64,000 nucleotides of DNA from Caryophanon tenue (GCF_001700315.1 NZ_MASJ01000001.1:310001-374000), one strand, 5' to 3'; counted from the stretch's first letter, positions 1-10,072 are shown. Translations and numbers: made by a program. The notes: generated by a model from the sequence alone, not told the origin.

Positions 1-1784
1 CAAACAGTGATGATGAAGCAACCGAAGAAGAAAAATTAGTGGCATTACGTGAACGTTTAACGCAAGTTGATGAGGCAAATTTAACGTTTCGTTTTACAGA
101 CGAACAGTTAAAGTTATTTTTACGCCAGTCGATTGTTGAGTTGGAATCGTCACGCGCATTATTATCATCAATGGTGACCGAGCTATTATCAGAGCCTATT
201 CGTGAACAGCAAATTGCGTCATATCAAAGTCGCATTGAACAAAATGTACGCGCACAGGCGATGTTCCCAGCAGACATGCTGAATGTATTAGTGGTTATGG
301 CACGTACGGCGATTATTGAAACAGAAGTTTATAATGAAGAAATGACAAAGGCGCGTCGTCAACAGGCGAAAAACTTAGTCGAAGAGACGCGTATTTTACA
401 AGGGCAAGTAATTGTACAAGAAGGGGAGCGCATTACTGCTGAAATGTACCGTCAATTAACATTGCTTGGTTTAACAGAGCATCAATCGAATGTACGTGTT
501 TTTATCGGTGTGATTACGTTAACACTCATTCAATTAATGATTTTATTCGTGATGTTTGGACGTTGGCAAGCGCCAAATGCGAAAAAACAAAATGCTATTG
601 TCATTGTGTTTTTAGTGTACACATTAGCGTTAACGCTTTTGAAAATATTAAGCATATTAGATGACCAATTTACACTGCAACTAGCCTTTTTATTCCCGAC
701 TGCGTTAGTAGCAATGTTACTGCGCCTTTTAATTAATGAAAAGGTCGGCTTTATTGTAAGCGTGTTAATCGCTGCATCAGCAGGCTTAATGTTTAACGCG
801 CAATTAGGGGCGATTGTGTATGTGGAAATCGTCTTATATATTTTATTTAGCAGTATCGTATCATTGCTTATTTTACGTGCTACCGAAAAATCATCGCATA
901 TTTTACGTGCGTGTATTACGGTCAGTGCGATGAATATCATTTATGTATTCTTTTATTTAGTAATGACACAGTCGAGCTATGGCATGAAGGAGCTTATTTT
1001 TTATGCGACAGCAGCGATTGTTTCGGGTGTAGGTTCAGGTGCATTAACGATTGGGCTATTACCATTCTTTGAATCCGCATTTGGTATTTTATCAACGATG
1101 CGTTTAATTGAATTATCAAATCCGAATCACCCGTTACTTAAGAAAATTTTAACGGAAGCACCGGGCACCTATCATCATAGTCTCATGGTGGCGAATTTAG
1201 CGGATGCTGCTTGTGAAGCAATTGGTGCCGACGGTTTACTTGCTCGTGTCGGCTGTTATTACCATGATATTGGTAAAACACAGCGCCCGAATTATTTTAT
1301 TGAAAATCAAATGGGAAAAAATCCACATGATGACTTGCCACCAGACGAAAGTGCTCGTATTATTATTGAGCATACTACTTATGGTGCGGAGCTATTAGCA
1401 GAACATAAAATGCCAAAAGAGATTATTGATATTGCGTTACAGCATCATGGAACGAGTGAATTAAAGTTTTTTGTCTATAAAGCCAAAGAATTGGGAATAG
1501 ATGTAGCAGATGCACAATTCCGTTATCCAGGGCCGAAGCCTCAGACGAAAGAAGCGGCGGTAATTAGCATTGCGGATAGCGTCGAAGCAGCTGTGCGTTC
1601 AATGAAAGAGCCGACACCTGAGAAAATTCGTGACCTTGTTCAGTCGATTATTCGTGATCGCTTAACAGACCATCAATTTGATGAATGTGATATTTCATTA
1701 AAAGAATTGAAAATGATGACCGAAGTGTTTTGTGAAACATTAAATGGTATTTTTCATTCGCGTATTGAATATCCAAAAGGATGA
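1..1784 (+). CDS. pgpH: PgpH/YqfF-type 7TM-HD phosphodiesterase, 5' end missing
   Basis: Membrane phosphohydrolase; the family (PgpH, B. subtilis YqfF) hydrolyses cyclic di-AMP. The frame is open from base 3 with no stop upstream, so the gene begins outside the window; 593 residues are visible, roughly 120 fewer than the usual length of about 710. The visible part holds the end of the extracellular 7TMR-HDED domain, a run of hydrophobic segments (about residues 160-365), then a cytosolic HD domain with [13 protein letters not shown] and the metal-binding YHDIGK, followed by a late QHHGT. It is followed at once by ybeY (4-bp ATGA overlap with an upstream ATG), as in B. subtilis. Identification is secure; the start cannot be seen. 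Confidence 0.93.
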   Translation, partial: NSDDEATEEEKLVALRERLTQVDEANLTFRFTDEQLKLFLRQSIVELESSRALLSSMVTELLSEPIREQQIASYQSRIEQNVRAQAMFPADMLNVLVVMARTAIIETEVYNEEMTKARRQQAKNLVEETRILQGQVIVQEGERITAEMYRQLTLLGLTEHQSNVRVFIGVITLTLIQLMILFVMFGRWQAPNAKKQNAIVIVFLVYTLALTLLKILSILDDQFTLQLAFLFPTALVAMLLRLLINEKVGFIVSVLIAASAGLMFNAQLGAIVYVEIVLYILFSSIVSLLILRATEKSSHILRACITVSAMNIIYVFFYLVMTQSSYGMKELIFYATAAIVSGVGSGALTIGLLPFFESAFGILSTMRLIELSNPNHPLLKKILTEAPGTYHHSLMVANLADAACEAIGADGLLARVGCYYHDIGKTQRPNYFIENQMGKNPHDDLPPDESARIIIEHTTYGAELLAEHKMPKEIIDIALQHHGTSELKFFVYKAKELGIDVADAQFRYPGPKPQTKEAAVISIADSVEAAVRSMKEPTPEKIRDLVQSIIRDRLTDHQFDECDISLKELKMMTEVFCETLNGIFHSRIEYPKG

Positions 1785-1798
1785 AAGTAGGGACAACT

Positions 1799-2284
1799 AT
1801 GTTACACATTGACTTTTTAGATGAAACAAATGACGTACAAGAAGCACATATTGCGCTTGTATCATCATTATTACAACATGCCGCAACGATCGAACAAGTA
1901 GAAGACGGTACAGAAGTATCGGTAACGTTTGTGACGAATGATGCGATTCAAGAAATTAATCGTGATTACCGTGATAAAGACCAGCCGACAGATGTAATTT
2001 CATTTGCAATGGAAGAGCTAGGGGACGGCGAAATGGAAGTCGTGATTGAAGGCATGCCACGTATGTTAGGGGACATTATTATTTCAACAGACCGTACACG
2101 TGAGCAGGCGGCAGATTTTGGGCATTCATTTGAACGTGAGCTTGGTTTTTTAGCAGTACATGGCTTTTTACATTTACTTGGTTATGACCATATGAATGAA
2201 GCGGATGAAAAGAAAATGTTCGGCAAACAAGATGAAATTTTAGAGTCATACGGTTTAGGTCGAGACCGCAATGAACGCGCGTAA
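1799..2284 (+). CDS. ybeY: Endoribonuclease YbeY
   Basis: Single-strand endoribonuclease needed for 16S rRNA maturation and ribosome quality control. The zinc-binding H-x3-H-x5-H motif reads [11 protein letters not shown] near the C terminus (about residues 120-130), and the family signature DQPTDVISF is upstream. I chose ATG 1799 (161 aa) over ATG 1781: AAGTAGGG lies 7 bp before 1799, whereas 1781 has no spaced ribosome binding site, and the N terminus [10 protein letters not shown] then matches the family start. It overlaps dgkA by 14 bp, so translation is probably coupled in the pgpH-ybeY-dgkA-cdd-era run. Confidence 0.93.
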   Translation: MLHIDFLDETNDVQEAHIALVSSLLQHAATIEQVEDGTEVSVTFVTNDAIQEINRDYRDKDQPTDVISFAMEELGDGEMEVVIEGMPRMLGDIIISTDRTREQAADFGHSFERELGFLAVHGFLHLLGYDHMNEADEKKMFGKQDEILESYGLGRDRNERA

Positions 2285-2615
2285 ATTTTTTCGCTCATTT
2301 CGCTATGCGTTTGCCGGAATCAAAGAAGCGATGCGAGAACAAAATTTTATATTTCACATAGTAGCAACAGTTAGTGTGATACTAGCGGGATTTTATAAAG
2401 GGCTGACGATTACGCAGTGGTGCATACTGTTACTTGTAATCGGTGGAATGCTTTGTTTAGAAATGGTCAACAGTGCGCTTGAGCGCGTTGTTGACCTTGC
2501 TTCACCTTCTTTGCATCCATTGGCAAAGGCAGCGAAAGATTTAGCGGCAGGAGCAGTGCTTCTTTTTGCGCTTGTAAGTGTTATAATAGGCGTACTGATT
2601 TTTTTTGTCGCATAA
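2271..2615 (+). CDS. dgkA: Diacylglycerol/undecaprenol kinase family protein
   Basis: Small integral membrane kinase; in Gram-positives this family phosphorylates undecaprenol to recycle the wall-lipid carrier. The 114-residue protein has three hydrophobic helices and the family catalytic stretch [14 protein letters not shown] (the E-x2-N-x3-E pattern) at about residues 62-75. The start lies inside the end of ybeY. Neighbours ybeY upstream and cdd downstream match the B. subtilis order. Substrate preference (undecaprenol versus diacylglycerol) is inferred from related Bacilli, not from the sequence. Confidence 0.88.
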   Translation: MNARKFFRSFRYAFAGIKEAMREQNFIFHIVATVSVILAGFYKGLTITQWCILLLVIGGMLCLEMVNSALERVVDLASPSLHPLAKAAKDLAAGAVLLFALVSVIIGVLIFFVA

Positions 2616-3040
<425 letters not shown>

Positions 3041-3041
<1 letters not shown>

Positions 3042-3958
3042 TGTTAGAACAAAAACAAGGCTATAAATCAGGGTTTATTTCAATTATCGGTCGCCCAAAT
3101 GTTGGGAAATCGACGTTTTTAAACCGTGTAATTGGGCAAAAAATTGCCATTATGTCTGATAAGCCACAAACGACACGTAATAAAGTACAAGGCGTATTAA
3201 CAAACACAGACAGCCAAATGATTTTCATTGATACACCAGGTATTCATAAACCAAAACATAAGCTTGGCGAATTTATGCTGAAAACAGCGAAAAATACGTT
3301 ACGTGAAGTCGATTTAATTATGTTTATGGTCAATGCTGAGCAAGTGCTTGGTAAAGGTGACGAGTTCATTATGGAGCTATTAGAAGGCACAAAAACGCCG
3401 GTATTTTTAGTCATTAATAAAATTGACCAAGTGCATCCAGATGCGCTAAGTGGCATTATTGAAGGCTATAAAGAGCGTTTCGACTTTGCTGAGATTGTGC
3501 CGATTTCTGCACTACAAGGCAATAATGTCGAAAACTTATTAGCAACGATTGAATCGTATTTACCAGAAGGTCCTCAGTACTACCCTGCTGACCAAGTAAC
3601 GGACCATCCAGAACGCTTTATCATTTCGGAATTAGTTCGTGAAAAGGTACTGCACTTAACACGCGAAGAAATTCCACATTCAATTGCTGTTGTTATTGAT
3701 AAAATTAAGCCGGACGATGAAAAGGAAAATATGATTCGTGTACAGGCGACCATTATGGTGGAGCGTGATTCACAAAAAGGGATTGTTATCGGTAAACGCG
3801 GCGCATTATTAAAAGAAATTGGTACACGCGCGCGTAAAGATATCGAAATGCTACTTGGCTCAAAAGTATACTTAGAGCTATGGGTAAAAGTACAAAAAGA
3901 CTGGCGCAATAAATCAACGCAATTACGCGATTTCGGATTCCGTGAAGACGAGTATTAA
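3041..3958 (+). CDS. era: GTPase Era
   Basis: Ribosome-assembly GTPase that binds the 3' end of 16S rRNA. The 305-residue protein has the G1 loop GRPNVGKST, the switch region KPQTTRNK, G3 DTPG, G4 NKID and the SAL G5 motif, then a C-terminal KH domain ([16 protein letters not shown]). It is the last gene before a hairpin at 3971-4013 and sits between cdd and recO as in B. subtilis. The small gene yqzL sometimes found between era and recO is not present in the 75-bp gap. Confidence 0.97.
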
Positions 3959-3970
3959 TATGGTATAATA

Positions 3971-4013
3971 AGAAGGGGATGTCCTAGTGAATATATGGAC
4001 ATGCCCTTTCTTT
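3971..4013 (+). terminator. Hairpin after era
   Basis: AAGGGGATGTCC pairs with GGACATGCCCTT across a 12-base loop with one mismatch and is followed by TCTTTCT. It could partially terminate the era operon before recO. Confidence 0.6.
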
Positions 4014-4038
4014 CTGAAATTTATGCGAGAGGATGTGC

Positions 4039-4830
4039 GTGCCTTTGCTTCACAAATGGGAAGGCATTGTCATAAAAACAAGAGATTACGGTGAATCCAA
4101 TAAAATTGTCACATTAATGACGCGAGAAGCGGGCAAAGTTGCAGTGATGGCACGTGGTGCAAAAAAGACAAAAAGTCGTTTAGCATCGGTCACACAGCCC
4201 TTTACAGTCGGCAGTTATATGGTGATGCATACATCGGGGATGGGGACGCTACAACAAGGCGAGTATTTGCATACACTACGTCATATACGTGAAGATATTG
4301 TCGCAACGGCATATGCTAGTTTTATTGTAGAGCTAGTCGAGCGTGTTGTGGAAGAAGGGTCACCACAGCCATATGCGTATGAAGTATTGCTGCAAGCATT
4401 GCAAGCGATAGAAGAAGAATACGACCCGGAAGCGATTAGCTTATTTGTTGAGTGGAAGATGTTACCGTTTATCGGTGTGCAACCAATTTTACATCAATGT
4501 GCAGGATGTGGGGCAACGGATGGTGAATTCGCGTTTTCATTTTCACAAGGTGGATTTTTATGCCATCGCTGCTTTTCATTAGATCCTTATATTATTCGCT
4601 TAACGCCAACACAGCTTAAATTAATTCGCATGTTTTATCAATTGCCAATTGAACAAGTAGGGAAATTGACGCTCAAGAAGGAAACGAAATATTTCATCCG
4701 TAAAATTGTGTCAACAATCTATGAGGAACAGGGTGGTTTGCGATTAAAAACACGTAACTTTATTGAGCAATTAGAACGAACACCACAATTGCATAGAACA
4801 AAAACAGCGACAGATGAGGAGAAACGATGA
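4039..4830 (+). CDS. recO: DNA repair protein RecO
   Basis: Recombination mediator that loads RecA on SSB-coated gaps with RecF and RecR. An N-terminal OB-fold carries the family signature WEGIVIKTRDYGESNKI, and a C-terminal helical domain holds a four-Cys zinc site (CAGC about residue 155, CHRC about 25 residues later). Start choice: GAGAGG at 4027-4032 gives 6-bp spacing to GTG 4039 (263 aa); ATG 4033 has no spacing and TTG 4045 is also possible. The stop codon lies inside the terminator stem at 4817-4847. Confidence 0.92.
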   Translation: MPLLHKWEGIVIKTRDYGESNKIVTLMTREAGKVAVMARGAKKTKSRLASVTQPFTVGSYMVMHTSGMGTLQQGEYLHTLRHIREDIVATAYASFIVELVERVVEEGSPQPYAYEVLLQALQAIEEEYDPEAISLFVEWKMLPFIGVQPILHQCAGCGATDGEFAFSFSQGGFLCHRCFSLDPYIIRLTPTQLKLIRMFYQLPIEQVGKLTLKKETKYFIRKIVSTIYEEQGGLRLKTRNFIEQLERTPQLHRTKTATDEEKR

Positions 4831-4847
4831 TGTTTCTCCTTTTTTTA
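4817..4847 (+). terminator. Rho-independent terminator of recO
   Basis: AGGAGAAAC and GTTTCTCCT form a 9-bp perfect stem around GATGAT, followed by seven T. The stem overlaps the recO stop codon. Confidence 0.9.
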
Positions 4848-4927
4848 TGTGGAATTACCCCTTTTTGTGTGGAAGGTTGAAATAGATGGACTTTCGGTTG
4901 ATAATGAAAAAAATAAAAGTTCGAAAA

Positions 4928-4951
4928 TCCTATCTTTTTGAAAAGTTAGGA
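4928..4951. promoter_or_regulatory. 24-bp near-perfect palindrome upstream of the SLH-CAP gene
   Basis: TCCTATCTTTT and AAAAGTTAGGA are inverted arms with one mismatched pair each side of TG, about 50 bp before the start of the SLH-CAP gene. The position fits an operator or an early leader hairpin. No known regulator motif was recognised. Confidence 0.4.
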
Positions 4952-4999
4952 CAAATGACTTTTTATTTAAAAGCTATTCAACTAAAGGAGAGTATAACA

Positions 5000-6394
5000 A
5001 TGAAAAAATGGTTAGCCATACCGCTCGCCGCAGCGTTACTAATAGCACCGACACAAACAGAAGCAAAAGTAGATATTTCATCGATTAGTGCAACAAACTC
5101 ACACTATGAGGGTATTCATTATTTTAATCAGCTAAATGTATTTGATTATATGGGCAATAAATTTTACGCAGCCGCAAATGCCAAACGTGCAGAGGTTGCA
5201 CAAGTACTGTATATGCTGTACCGTGACGAACTAAAGCCAGTACGTGCGTATAAAGGGTTTAGCGATGTACCAGGAAATCACGCGATGTATAATGCCATTA
5301 AGTGGTCGTATGAGGTAGGTATTTTTGATGGCTCGAACGGTCAATATAGCCCGAATGCCAATATTCGTCGTGACCAGTTAGCGAAGGTGCTCGTGAATGC
5401 CTTTGATTTAACGTTAAATAAAAATAATGCTTTAACATTCCGTGATGTCCCTGCGACAGATGGCTATTATGATGTTGTACGTATTTTAGCGTCACATCGC
5501 ATTACAGTCGGTGACAATGGCTACTATAAGCCGAAGCAAAATGTCACAAACAGTCAGCTTTCGACCTTTGTGTATCGTTTATATAAAGCATCACAAGGAA
5601 CATCAGCATCAACGGCAACCGCAACAACGTATGATACAGAGTACACATTTGATTGGACTGTCCAAACAGCAGGCGCAAATTTACGTTTACGTGGTGTTGA
5701 CGGAGCGAAAAATGTTGCGAGTTATACCGCGGCAAAAGGCGATAGTATCGGGGATATTGTAGTCGGTACATCAACAAAGGCACATGTCGATAAGCGTTAC
5801 ACAAAGAAAGTAACATCTATTCTAAAAGGCAATGTGAACTATAAATTACCCGCATCGTCAGAATATGCAGTTGTCGATGTAGATGGACAATATATGTATT
5901 TCTTTTATGATGTGCACGCAGGAAATAAAGTGCGCGCTATTTATACGGTGAATAAAGCGTATGAGCAAGCAAAAGCAGGTTTTTATGGCAAGCCAACAGC
6001 GGATACATTGCGTGATTACGACGCGATTATGTATATGCTTGTGAACCAAACGCGTCAAGCACAAGGACTAGCAGCGCTTCAAATTTCAAGTGGCAATGAA
6101 GCCGTTGCCCAAAATCATAGTAAAGATATGGCAACGAATAAGTTCTTCAGCCATACAAATAAAAAAGGTGAAAGTCCACTACAGCGCTATAACCGAAGCG
6201 GCACAGGTAGCTTTAAAGCAGTCGGTGAAAATATCGCAATGGGACAGTTTAATGCGATTTTTGCGTTTGAAAGCTTGCATAACTCAAAAGGGCATCGTGA
6301 TAATATGCTGAACAAAATATGGACGCACATGGCAATAGGTTCAGCAGTAAATAGCCAAACGCAACCGTATTATACACAGCTATTTTTCCGTTAA
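5000..6394 (+). CDS. Exported SLH-domain protein with CAP (SCP/PR-1, YkwD-like) domain
   Basis: Cell-surface protein of 464 residues. A signal peptide (MKKWLAIPLAAALLIAPTQT, cleavage likely near TEA-K) is followed by three SLH repeats to about residue 200 (for example FSDVPGNHAMYNAIKWSYEVG and FRDVPATDGYYDVVRILASH, each cut here to its core), which anchor proteins to pyruvylated secondary wall polymer. A middle domain like CAP-associated N (about residues 215-340) precedes a C-terminal CAP domain with FFSHTNKKGESPLQRY, AVGENIAMG and HNSKGHRDNML. ATG 5000 was chosen because AAAGGAG lies 9 bp upstream; the reading frame extends further 5' without a site. The biochemical role of bacterial CAP domains is not established. 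Confidence 0.88.
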   Translation: MKKWLAIPLAAALLIAPTQTEAKVDISSISATNSHYEGIHYFNQLNVFDYMGNKFYAAANAKRAEVAQVLYMLYRDELKPVRAYKGFSDVPGNHAMYNAIKWSYEVGIFDGSNGQYSPNANIRRDQLAKVLVNAFDLTLNKNNALTFRDVPATDGYYDVVRILASHRITVGDNGYYKPKQNVTNSQLSTFVYRLYKASQGTSASTATATTYDTEYTFDWTVQTAGANLRLRGVDGAKNVASYTAAKGDSIGDIVVGTSTKAHVDKRYTKKVTSILKGNVNYKLPASSEYAVVDVDGQYMYFFYDVHAGNKVRAIYTVNKAYEQAKAGFYGKPTADTLRDYDAIMYMLVNQTRQAQGLAALQISSGNEAVAQNHSKDMATNKFFSHTNKKGESPLQRYNRSGTGSFKAVGENIAMGQFNAIFAFESLHNSKGHRDNMLNKIWTHMAIGSAVNSQTQPYYTQLFFR

Positions 6395-6409
6395 ATGCGA
6401 AATAAAGTA

Positions 6410-6438
6410 TTGAATATTCGAATAATTTAACGTATACT
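6410..6438 (+). promoter_or_regulatory. SigA-type promoter of the trpE T-box transcript
   Basis: TTGAAT (6410-6415), a 17-bp spacer, and TATACT (6433-6438) put the start near 6445, just before the T-box stem I region. Confidence 0.7.
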
Positions 6439-6444
6439 TTGGAC

Positions 6445-6675
6445 ATATATTGAAGCTGTGAAAAAGAGTAGTAGCAATTGTTTGGCACTTCAGAGAGCTA
6501 GCGGCTGGTGAGAGCTAGTGTGACGCATTGTGAATGGACTTTTGAGCTCCTTAGCGGATAATGCTAAGGCGGAGTAGCGGACGTTACATGCGCTAGTAGA
6601 GGATTACAATTTGTAATCAATAAAGGTGGCACCACGGTCTCTCGTCCTTTTTGTGACGAGGGGCCTTTTTTGTGT
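6445..6675 (+). promoter_or_regulatory. T-box riboswitch, tryptophan-specific, of trpE
   Basis: The conserved T-box sequence AGGTGGCACCACGG is at 6624-6637. It is followed by a terminator stem (GGTCTCTCGTC with GACGAGGGGCC, then six T, about 6636-6672). Upstream stem I holds a specifier-loop sequence GAATGGACTT with TGG at 6535-6537, the Trp codon. Uncharged tRNA-Trp should stabilise the antiterminator and let transcription into trpE. The element fills the whole gap between the SLH-CAP gene and trpE. Confidence 0.92.
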
Positions 6676-6718
6676 GGTACAAGACGAGTAGAGATGAGTA
6701 GAGAAAGAGGGAGAGCTT

Positions 6719-8101
6719 ATGACAGTAAAGACGAGAGCCTATGTGACGAAGCAATTAGCAGGTGACACATTAACACCGATTTCATTATATAGCGCGTTAG
6801 AAGGCAAGCACAAAATGTTATTTGAATCATCAGCAAAGCATGAGGAAAGTGGACGCTATTCATTTATTGCGCTAAACCCAGTTGCAGAATTAGTCGGTAC
6901 AGGAAATCAGTGTACATTTACAAAAGGCGAGGTAACAGAACAAGTCGATGAAAATGCAATTACGTATTTACGTACCGTGATGCCAACCGTTGATGAAGCT
7001 TTACCGTTTAGCTTTTTCGGTGGTGTAATTGGACATTTTGGCTATGATACCGCCTTTTATTTTGAACAGATTGGCGATGCGTTACCAGACCCGCTTGATA
7101 TGCCGGATGTACACGCCTATTTTTACGATACATTTATTATATTTGACCATTTGCAACAACATGTCACACTGGCATCGATTGATATTTTCGGCGAATCGAC
7201 ACATGAGCAGCTAACACAAAATGTTGCTGTGATGGAGCAACATATTTATGCAGGGAAAGTATTTACAGAAGAAGAAGCGGCGACTGTGCATTTTGAGCCA
7301 ACTGTACGAAAAGCGCGCTTTATTGAAATGGTAGAAACAGCAAAGGAACATATTCGTAACGGCGATATTTTCCAAGTGGTACTGTCACAGCGCTTTACAT
7401 CGGCGTTTAGCGGCAATCCATTTTCACTATACCGCAAATTACGAACATCGAATGCATCGCCGTATATGTTTTATATGGACTTTGACGATTATACGATTTT
7501 AGGGACATCTCCTGAAAGTTTAATTAAAGTAAAGGATGGCTTTGTGACGACAAATCCGATTGCCGGTACGAAACCTCGCGGGAAAACAAAAGCGGAGGAT
7601 GAAGCGCTTGCGAAAAGCTTATTAGCTGACGACAAGGAAATTGCCGAGCACCGCATGCTTGTCGATTTAGGGCGAAATGATATCGGGAAAATTTCTGAAA
7701 TTGGTTCGGTGCATGTTGGTAAGTATATGACGATTGAATACTATAAACATGTGATGCATATTGTGTCTGAAGTAACAGGGAAACTGCGCCGTGATTATAC
7801 CGCGATTGATGCGTTAATTTCAGCATTACCTGCAGGCACGGTATCAGGTGCGCCGAAAATTCGTGCGATGCAAATTATTAATGAGCAAGAAGACGTAAAG
7901 CGCGGTGTGTATGCCGGAGCAGTTGGTTATATTTCACTGAGCGGTGATATGGATTTAGCACTTGCAATTCGCACGATGGTTGTCAAGGACGGCAAAGCAC
8001 ATGTGCAAGCCGGAGCAGGCATTGTGTATGATTCTATACCAGAAAGCGAATATGAAGAAACATTAAATAAAGCAAAAGCATTGCTGGAGGTGCGCGCATG
8101 A
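6719..8101 (+). CDS. trpE: Anthranilate synthase component I
   Basis: Chorismate plus glutamine-derived ammonia to anthranilate, the first step of Trp synthesis. It has an N-terminal domain with a feedback-inhibition-like LFESSAKHEESGRYSF, then the chorismate-binding domain with GTSPESLIK, NPIAGTKPRGK, LVDLGRNDIGKIS, AGTVSGAPKIRAM and AGAGIVYDS. At 460 aa it is shorter than the 515-aa B. subtilis enzyme, as in several Firmicutes. The Trp-specific T-box upstream supports TrpE over PabB. The stop overlaps the trpG start, so subunits are co-translated. Confidence 0.9.
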   Translation: MTVKTRAYVTKQLAGDTLTPISLYSALEGKHKMLFESSAKHEESGRYSFIALNPVAELVGTGNQCTFTKGEVTEQVDENAITYLRTVMPTVDEALPFSFFGGVIGHFGYDTAFYFEQIGDALPDPLDMPDVHAYFYDTFIIFDHLQQHVTLASIDIFGESTHEQLTQNVAVMEQHIYAGKVFTEEEAATVHFEPTVRKARFIEMVETAKEHIRNGDIFQVVLSQRFTSAFSGNPFSLYRKLRTSNASPYMFYMDFDDYTILGTSPESLIKVKDGFVTTNPIAGTKPRGKTKAEDEALAKSLLADDKEIAEHRMLVDLGRNDIGKISEIGSVHVGKYMTIEYYKHVMHIVSEVTGKLRRDYTAIDALISALPAGTVSGAPKIRAMQIINEQEDVKRGVYAGAVGYISLSGDMDLALAIRTMVVKDGKAHVQAGAGIVYDSIPESEYEETLNKAKALLEVRA

Positions 8102-8697
8102 TTTTACTCATTGATAATTATGATTCATTTACGTATAACTTATACCAACAAGTAAGTGCTCTTTATAACGATGTACGTGTTGTGCGTAACGATGCGCTCA
8201 CAATTGACGAAATTGATGCACTGCAGCCAACAGCGATTATTTTATCACCAGGACCAGGACATCCACGTGATGCTGGGCGTACCGTTGAGATTATTCAAAA
8301 GCTCCATACGAAATACCCGATTTTAGGTATTTGCTTAGGGCATCAAGCAATTGGCGAAGCATTTGGGGCATCTGTTATTCGCGCTGAACATATTATGCAC
8401 GGGAAAATGTCATATATTACGCATGGTGGGCAGGATTTATTTGAAGGGCTAGCAGCGGAAGTGGAAGTAATGCGTTATCATTCACTAATTATTGCACCTG
8501 AGACGTTACCAACGCAATTACACGTTCAAGCGAAAACAACGGATGACGGTGAAATTATGGCGATTCGCCATGAACAATATCCATTATTTGGTTTGCAGTT
8601 CCATCCTGAATCGATTGGCACAGCAACAGGCGCGAAAATGGTTGAGAATTTCTTAACGCAAGTGACAAACTATTATCGTAGTGTAGAAAAAGTTTAA
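8098..8697 (+). CDS. trpG: Anthranilate synthase component II (glutamine amidotransferase)
   Basis: Class I glutamine amidotransferase that supplies ammonia to TrpE. The 199-residue protein has the triad: Cys in GICLGHQAIGEAFG (about residue 79) and His-Glu in FHPESIGT (about 168-170), with the oxyanion loop SPGPGHP. The ATG overlaps the trpE TGA. No trpD, C, F, B or A follows; the next gene is an IclR regulator. TrpG and PabA are near-identical families and one protein can serve both anthranilate and aminodeoxychorismate synthases, so a dual role is possible. Confidence 0.88.
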   Translation: MILLIDNYDSFTYNLYQQVSALYNDVRVVRNDALTIDEIDALQPTAIILSPGPGHPRDAGRTVEIIQKLHTKYPILGICLGHQAIGEAFGASVIRAEHIMHGKMSYITHGGQDLFEGLAAEVEVMRYHSLIIAPETLPTQLHVQAKTTDDGEIMAIRHEQYPLFGLQFHPESIGTATGAKMVENFLTQVTNYYRSVEKV

Positions 8698-9048
8698 GAG
8701 CAACCCCCTTTTTATTACTAATACAGTTTTGAAACAGCAAAAAGATGAAAAAAAGCAATGCGATGAAGACCAAAAGAATAATCATAAAAAAATCGCATCC
8801 TATACAGAAGCCATATGTGCTCACCAAAGAAACAGTTTAGAGAACCATTTCTAAACTGTTTCTTTTCATTATAGCTGTTGCTTTAGCACATGTTTCATTT
8901 AATGAAATACAATTTTATAGTACAGTTATAAAACATAAAAATACTCGTTTTTGTTTTATATTTTATCGAAAATGCGTATTATTTATGCTTTAGGCGTTGA
9001 TTTTATGCAATTTAGTGATTACAATGGACATATCAAAGGGGAAAATAG
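8698..9048. other. Gene-free gap with a terminator after trpG
   Basis: AT-rich stretch. It contains the hairpin at 8829-8868 and a leader ahead of the IclR gene. The minus strand can encode a hydrophobic stretch here, but it runs on antisense into trpG and lacks a ribosome site, so it is not called. Confidence 0.6.
8829..8868 (+). terminator. Rho-independent terminator downstream of trpG
   Basis: Perfect 13-bp stem GAAACAGTTTAGA / TCTAAACTGTTTC around an 8-base loop, followed by TTTTC. It lies about 130 bp after trpG and closes the two-gene trpEG unit. Confidence 0.8.
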
Positions 9049-9831
9049 GTGGTGAATATCGTGGATGAAATAACATTTCAAAAAAATTACACGATGCAAT
9101 CCGTACATAAAGTAGGGGTTATTTTACGAGCCTTTAGCGATGAAGAACCACGTTTGACATTGACGAAATTGCATAAAAAAACGGGCATTGGTATTTCAAG
9201 CTTGCAAAGGTTTTTATCCACACTTGTATATGAAGGGTTTTTGCATCGAGATGAGCAAACAAAGCAGTATGAACTTGGTTTATCCGTACTATTTCTAGGC
9301 AGATTAGTTGATAAACAGTCAAGTATTTTGAAGCATGTGAAGCCTATTTTAAAGGAGCTTAACCAATTTTCAGGGGAAAGTGTGAGCTACAATATTATTG
9401 ACGGCTATGAGAGACGCTGTGTCCTTAGTTATGAAAGTGTATACTTAAATAGCCGGAAAAGCTCGGTTGGTAACACAGCACCGCTTTATATGGGCGCAAC
9501 GTCAAAAAGTATTTTAGCATTTTTACACGATGAAGAATTAGAGCTTTATTTAGCACAAGTGGAAATTGAGCCACGTACAGAACAAACGGTACGAACAGTG
9601 GCGCAATTACGTGAACAACTAGTGGATGTACGCAAAAATGGCTACGCCGTGAGCTATGGTGAACGCGTCAATCATACATGTTCAATTAGTGTGCCGATTA
9701 TATTAGTAGAGCGCCCAATTGGTTCCATTACAATGGCGATTCCAAAAGAGCGCTTTGACCAGTACGATTTGGATAAATTAGCGAAGCATTTACGCATCGC
9801 TGCCGAAAAGATTGAGCAAAAGATTCAATAG
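9049..9831 (+). CDS. IclR-family transcriptional regulator
   Basis: DNA-binding regulator of 260 residues. The N-terminal winged helix-turn-helix (about residues 20-85) includes LTLTKLHKKTGIGISSLQRF and YEGFLHRDEQTKQYELG; the C-terminal IclR effector domain includes LYMGATSKSILAFL and GYAVSYGERVNHTCSISVPI. GTG 9049 is preceded by AAAGGGG at 7 bp. The ligand is unknown. IclR regulators usually control adjacent catabolic genes, but the neighbours are trpG upstream (separately terminated) and a convergent small gene, so no target is evident. Confidence 0.85.
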   Translation: MVNIVDEITFQKNYTMQSVHKVGVILRAFSDEEPRLTLTKLHKKTGIGISSLQRFLSTLVYEGFLHRDEQTKQYELGLSVLFLGRLVDKQSSILKHVKPILKELNQFSGESVSYNIIDGYERRCVLSYESVYLNSRKSSVGNTAPLYMGATSKSILAFLHDEELELYLAQVEIEPRTEQTVRTVAQLREQLVDVRKNGYAVSYGERVNHTCSISVPIILVERPIGSITMAIPKERFDQYDLDKLAKHLRIAAEKIEQKIQ

Positions 9832-9840
9832 TGGTTGTAG

Positions 9841-10055
9841 ATGGAAGTAGAATGTAAACCAACGCAACGAAGATTTTATAATAAAAATTGGCTACGCCGT
9901 CGTGACAAGAAGAGCGGACTTCTAGCGGACCAGTACGAGTGGAAAATTGTATGCTTATCTCTGTATGCAAAGAATTACTTGTTCGCAGGAAACGACGACG
10001 AAAATAGAAAAGTGGTAGAAGAAATGACGTCATTTCTTCTACCACTTTTTTGTCT
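9841..10055 (+). repeat. Hairpin-tail repeat, copy at the end of the small Cys-rich gene
   Basis: Shares a block AGAGCGGACTTCTAGCGGAC...TACGAG (9913-9942) with the copies at 46.9 and 63.1 kb. It ends in a 42-bp perfect palindrome (10008-10049) with T-run that lies 23 bp from the stop of the convergent gene at 10073. An open frame across it is not preserved in the other copies, so it is treated as non-coding. Confidence 0.7.
10008..10053. terminator. Bidirectional terminator, 21-bp perfect arms
   Basis: AAAAGTGGTAGAAGAAATGA plus C is exactly complementary to the next 21 bases; A-run and T-run flank it. Serves the convergent iclR and Cys-rich genes. Its arm AAAGTGGTAGAAGAAA recurs in the terminator at 42537-42580. 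Confidence 0.9.
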
Positions 10056-10072
10056 TAGTATCAGCGTCTACG

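Noticed and set aside
6719-8101. Calling this gene pabB (aminodeoxychorismate synthase)
   Set aside because: The Trp-specific T-box and the N-terminal Trp-binding type motif favour trpE; trpG may still serve both enzymes.
8555-8827. Minus-strand frame with a hydrophobic N terminus after trpG
   Set aside because: Two thirds is antisense to trpG, no ribosome site upstream, no nearby stop typical of a small membrane protein gene.
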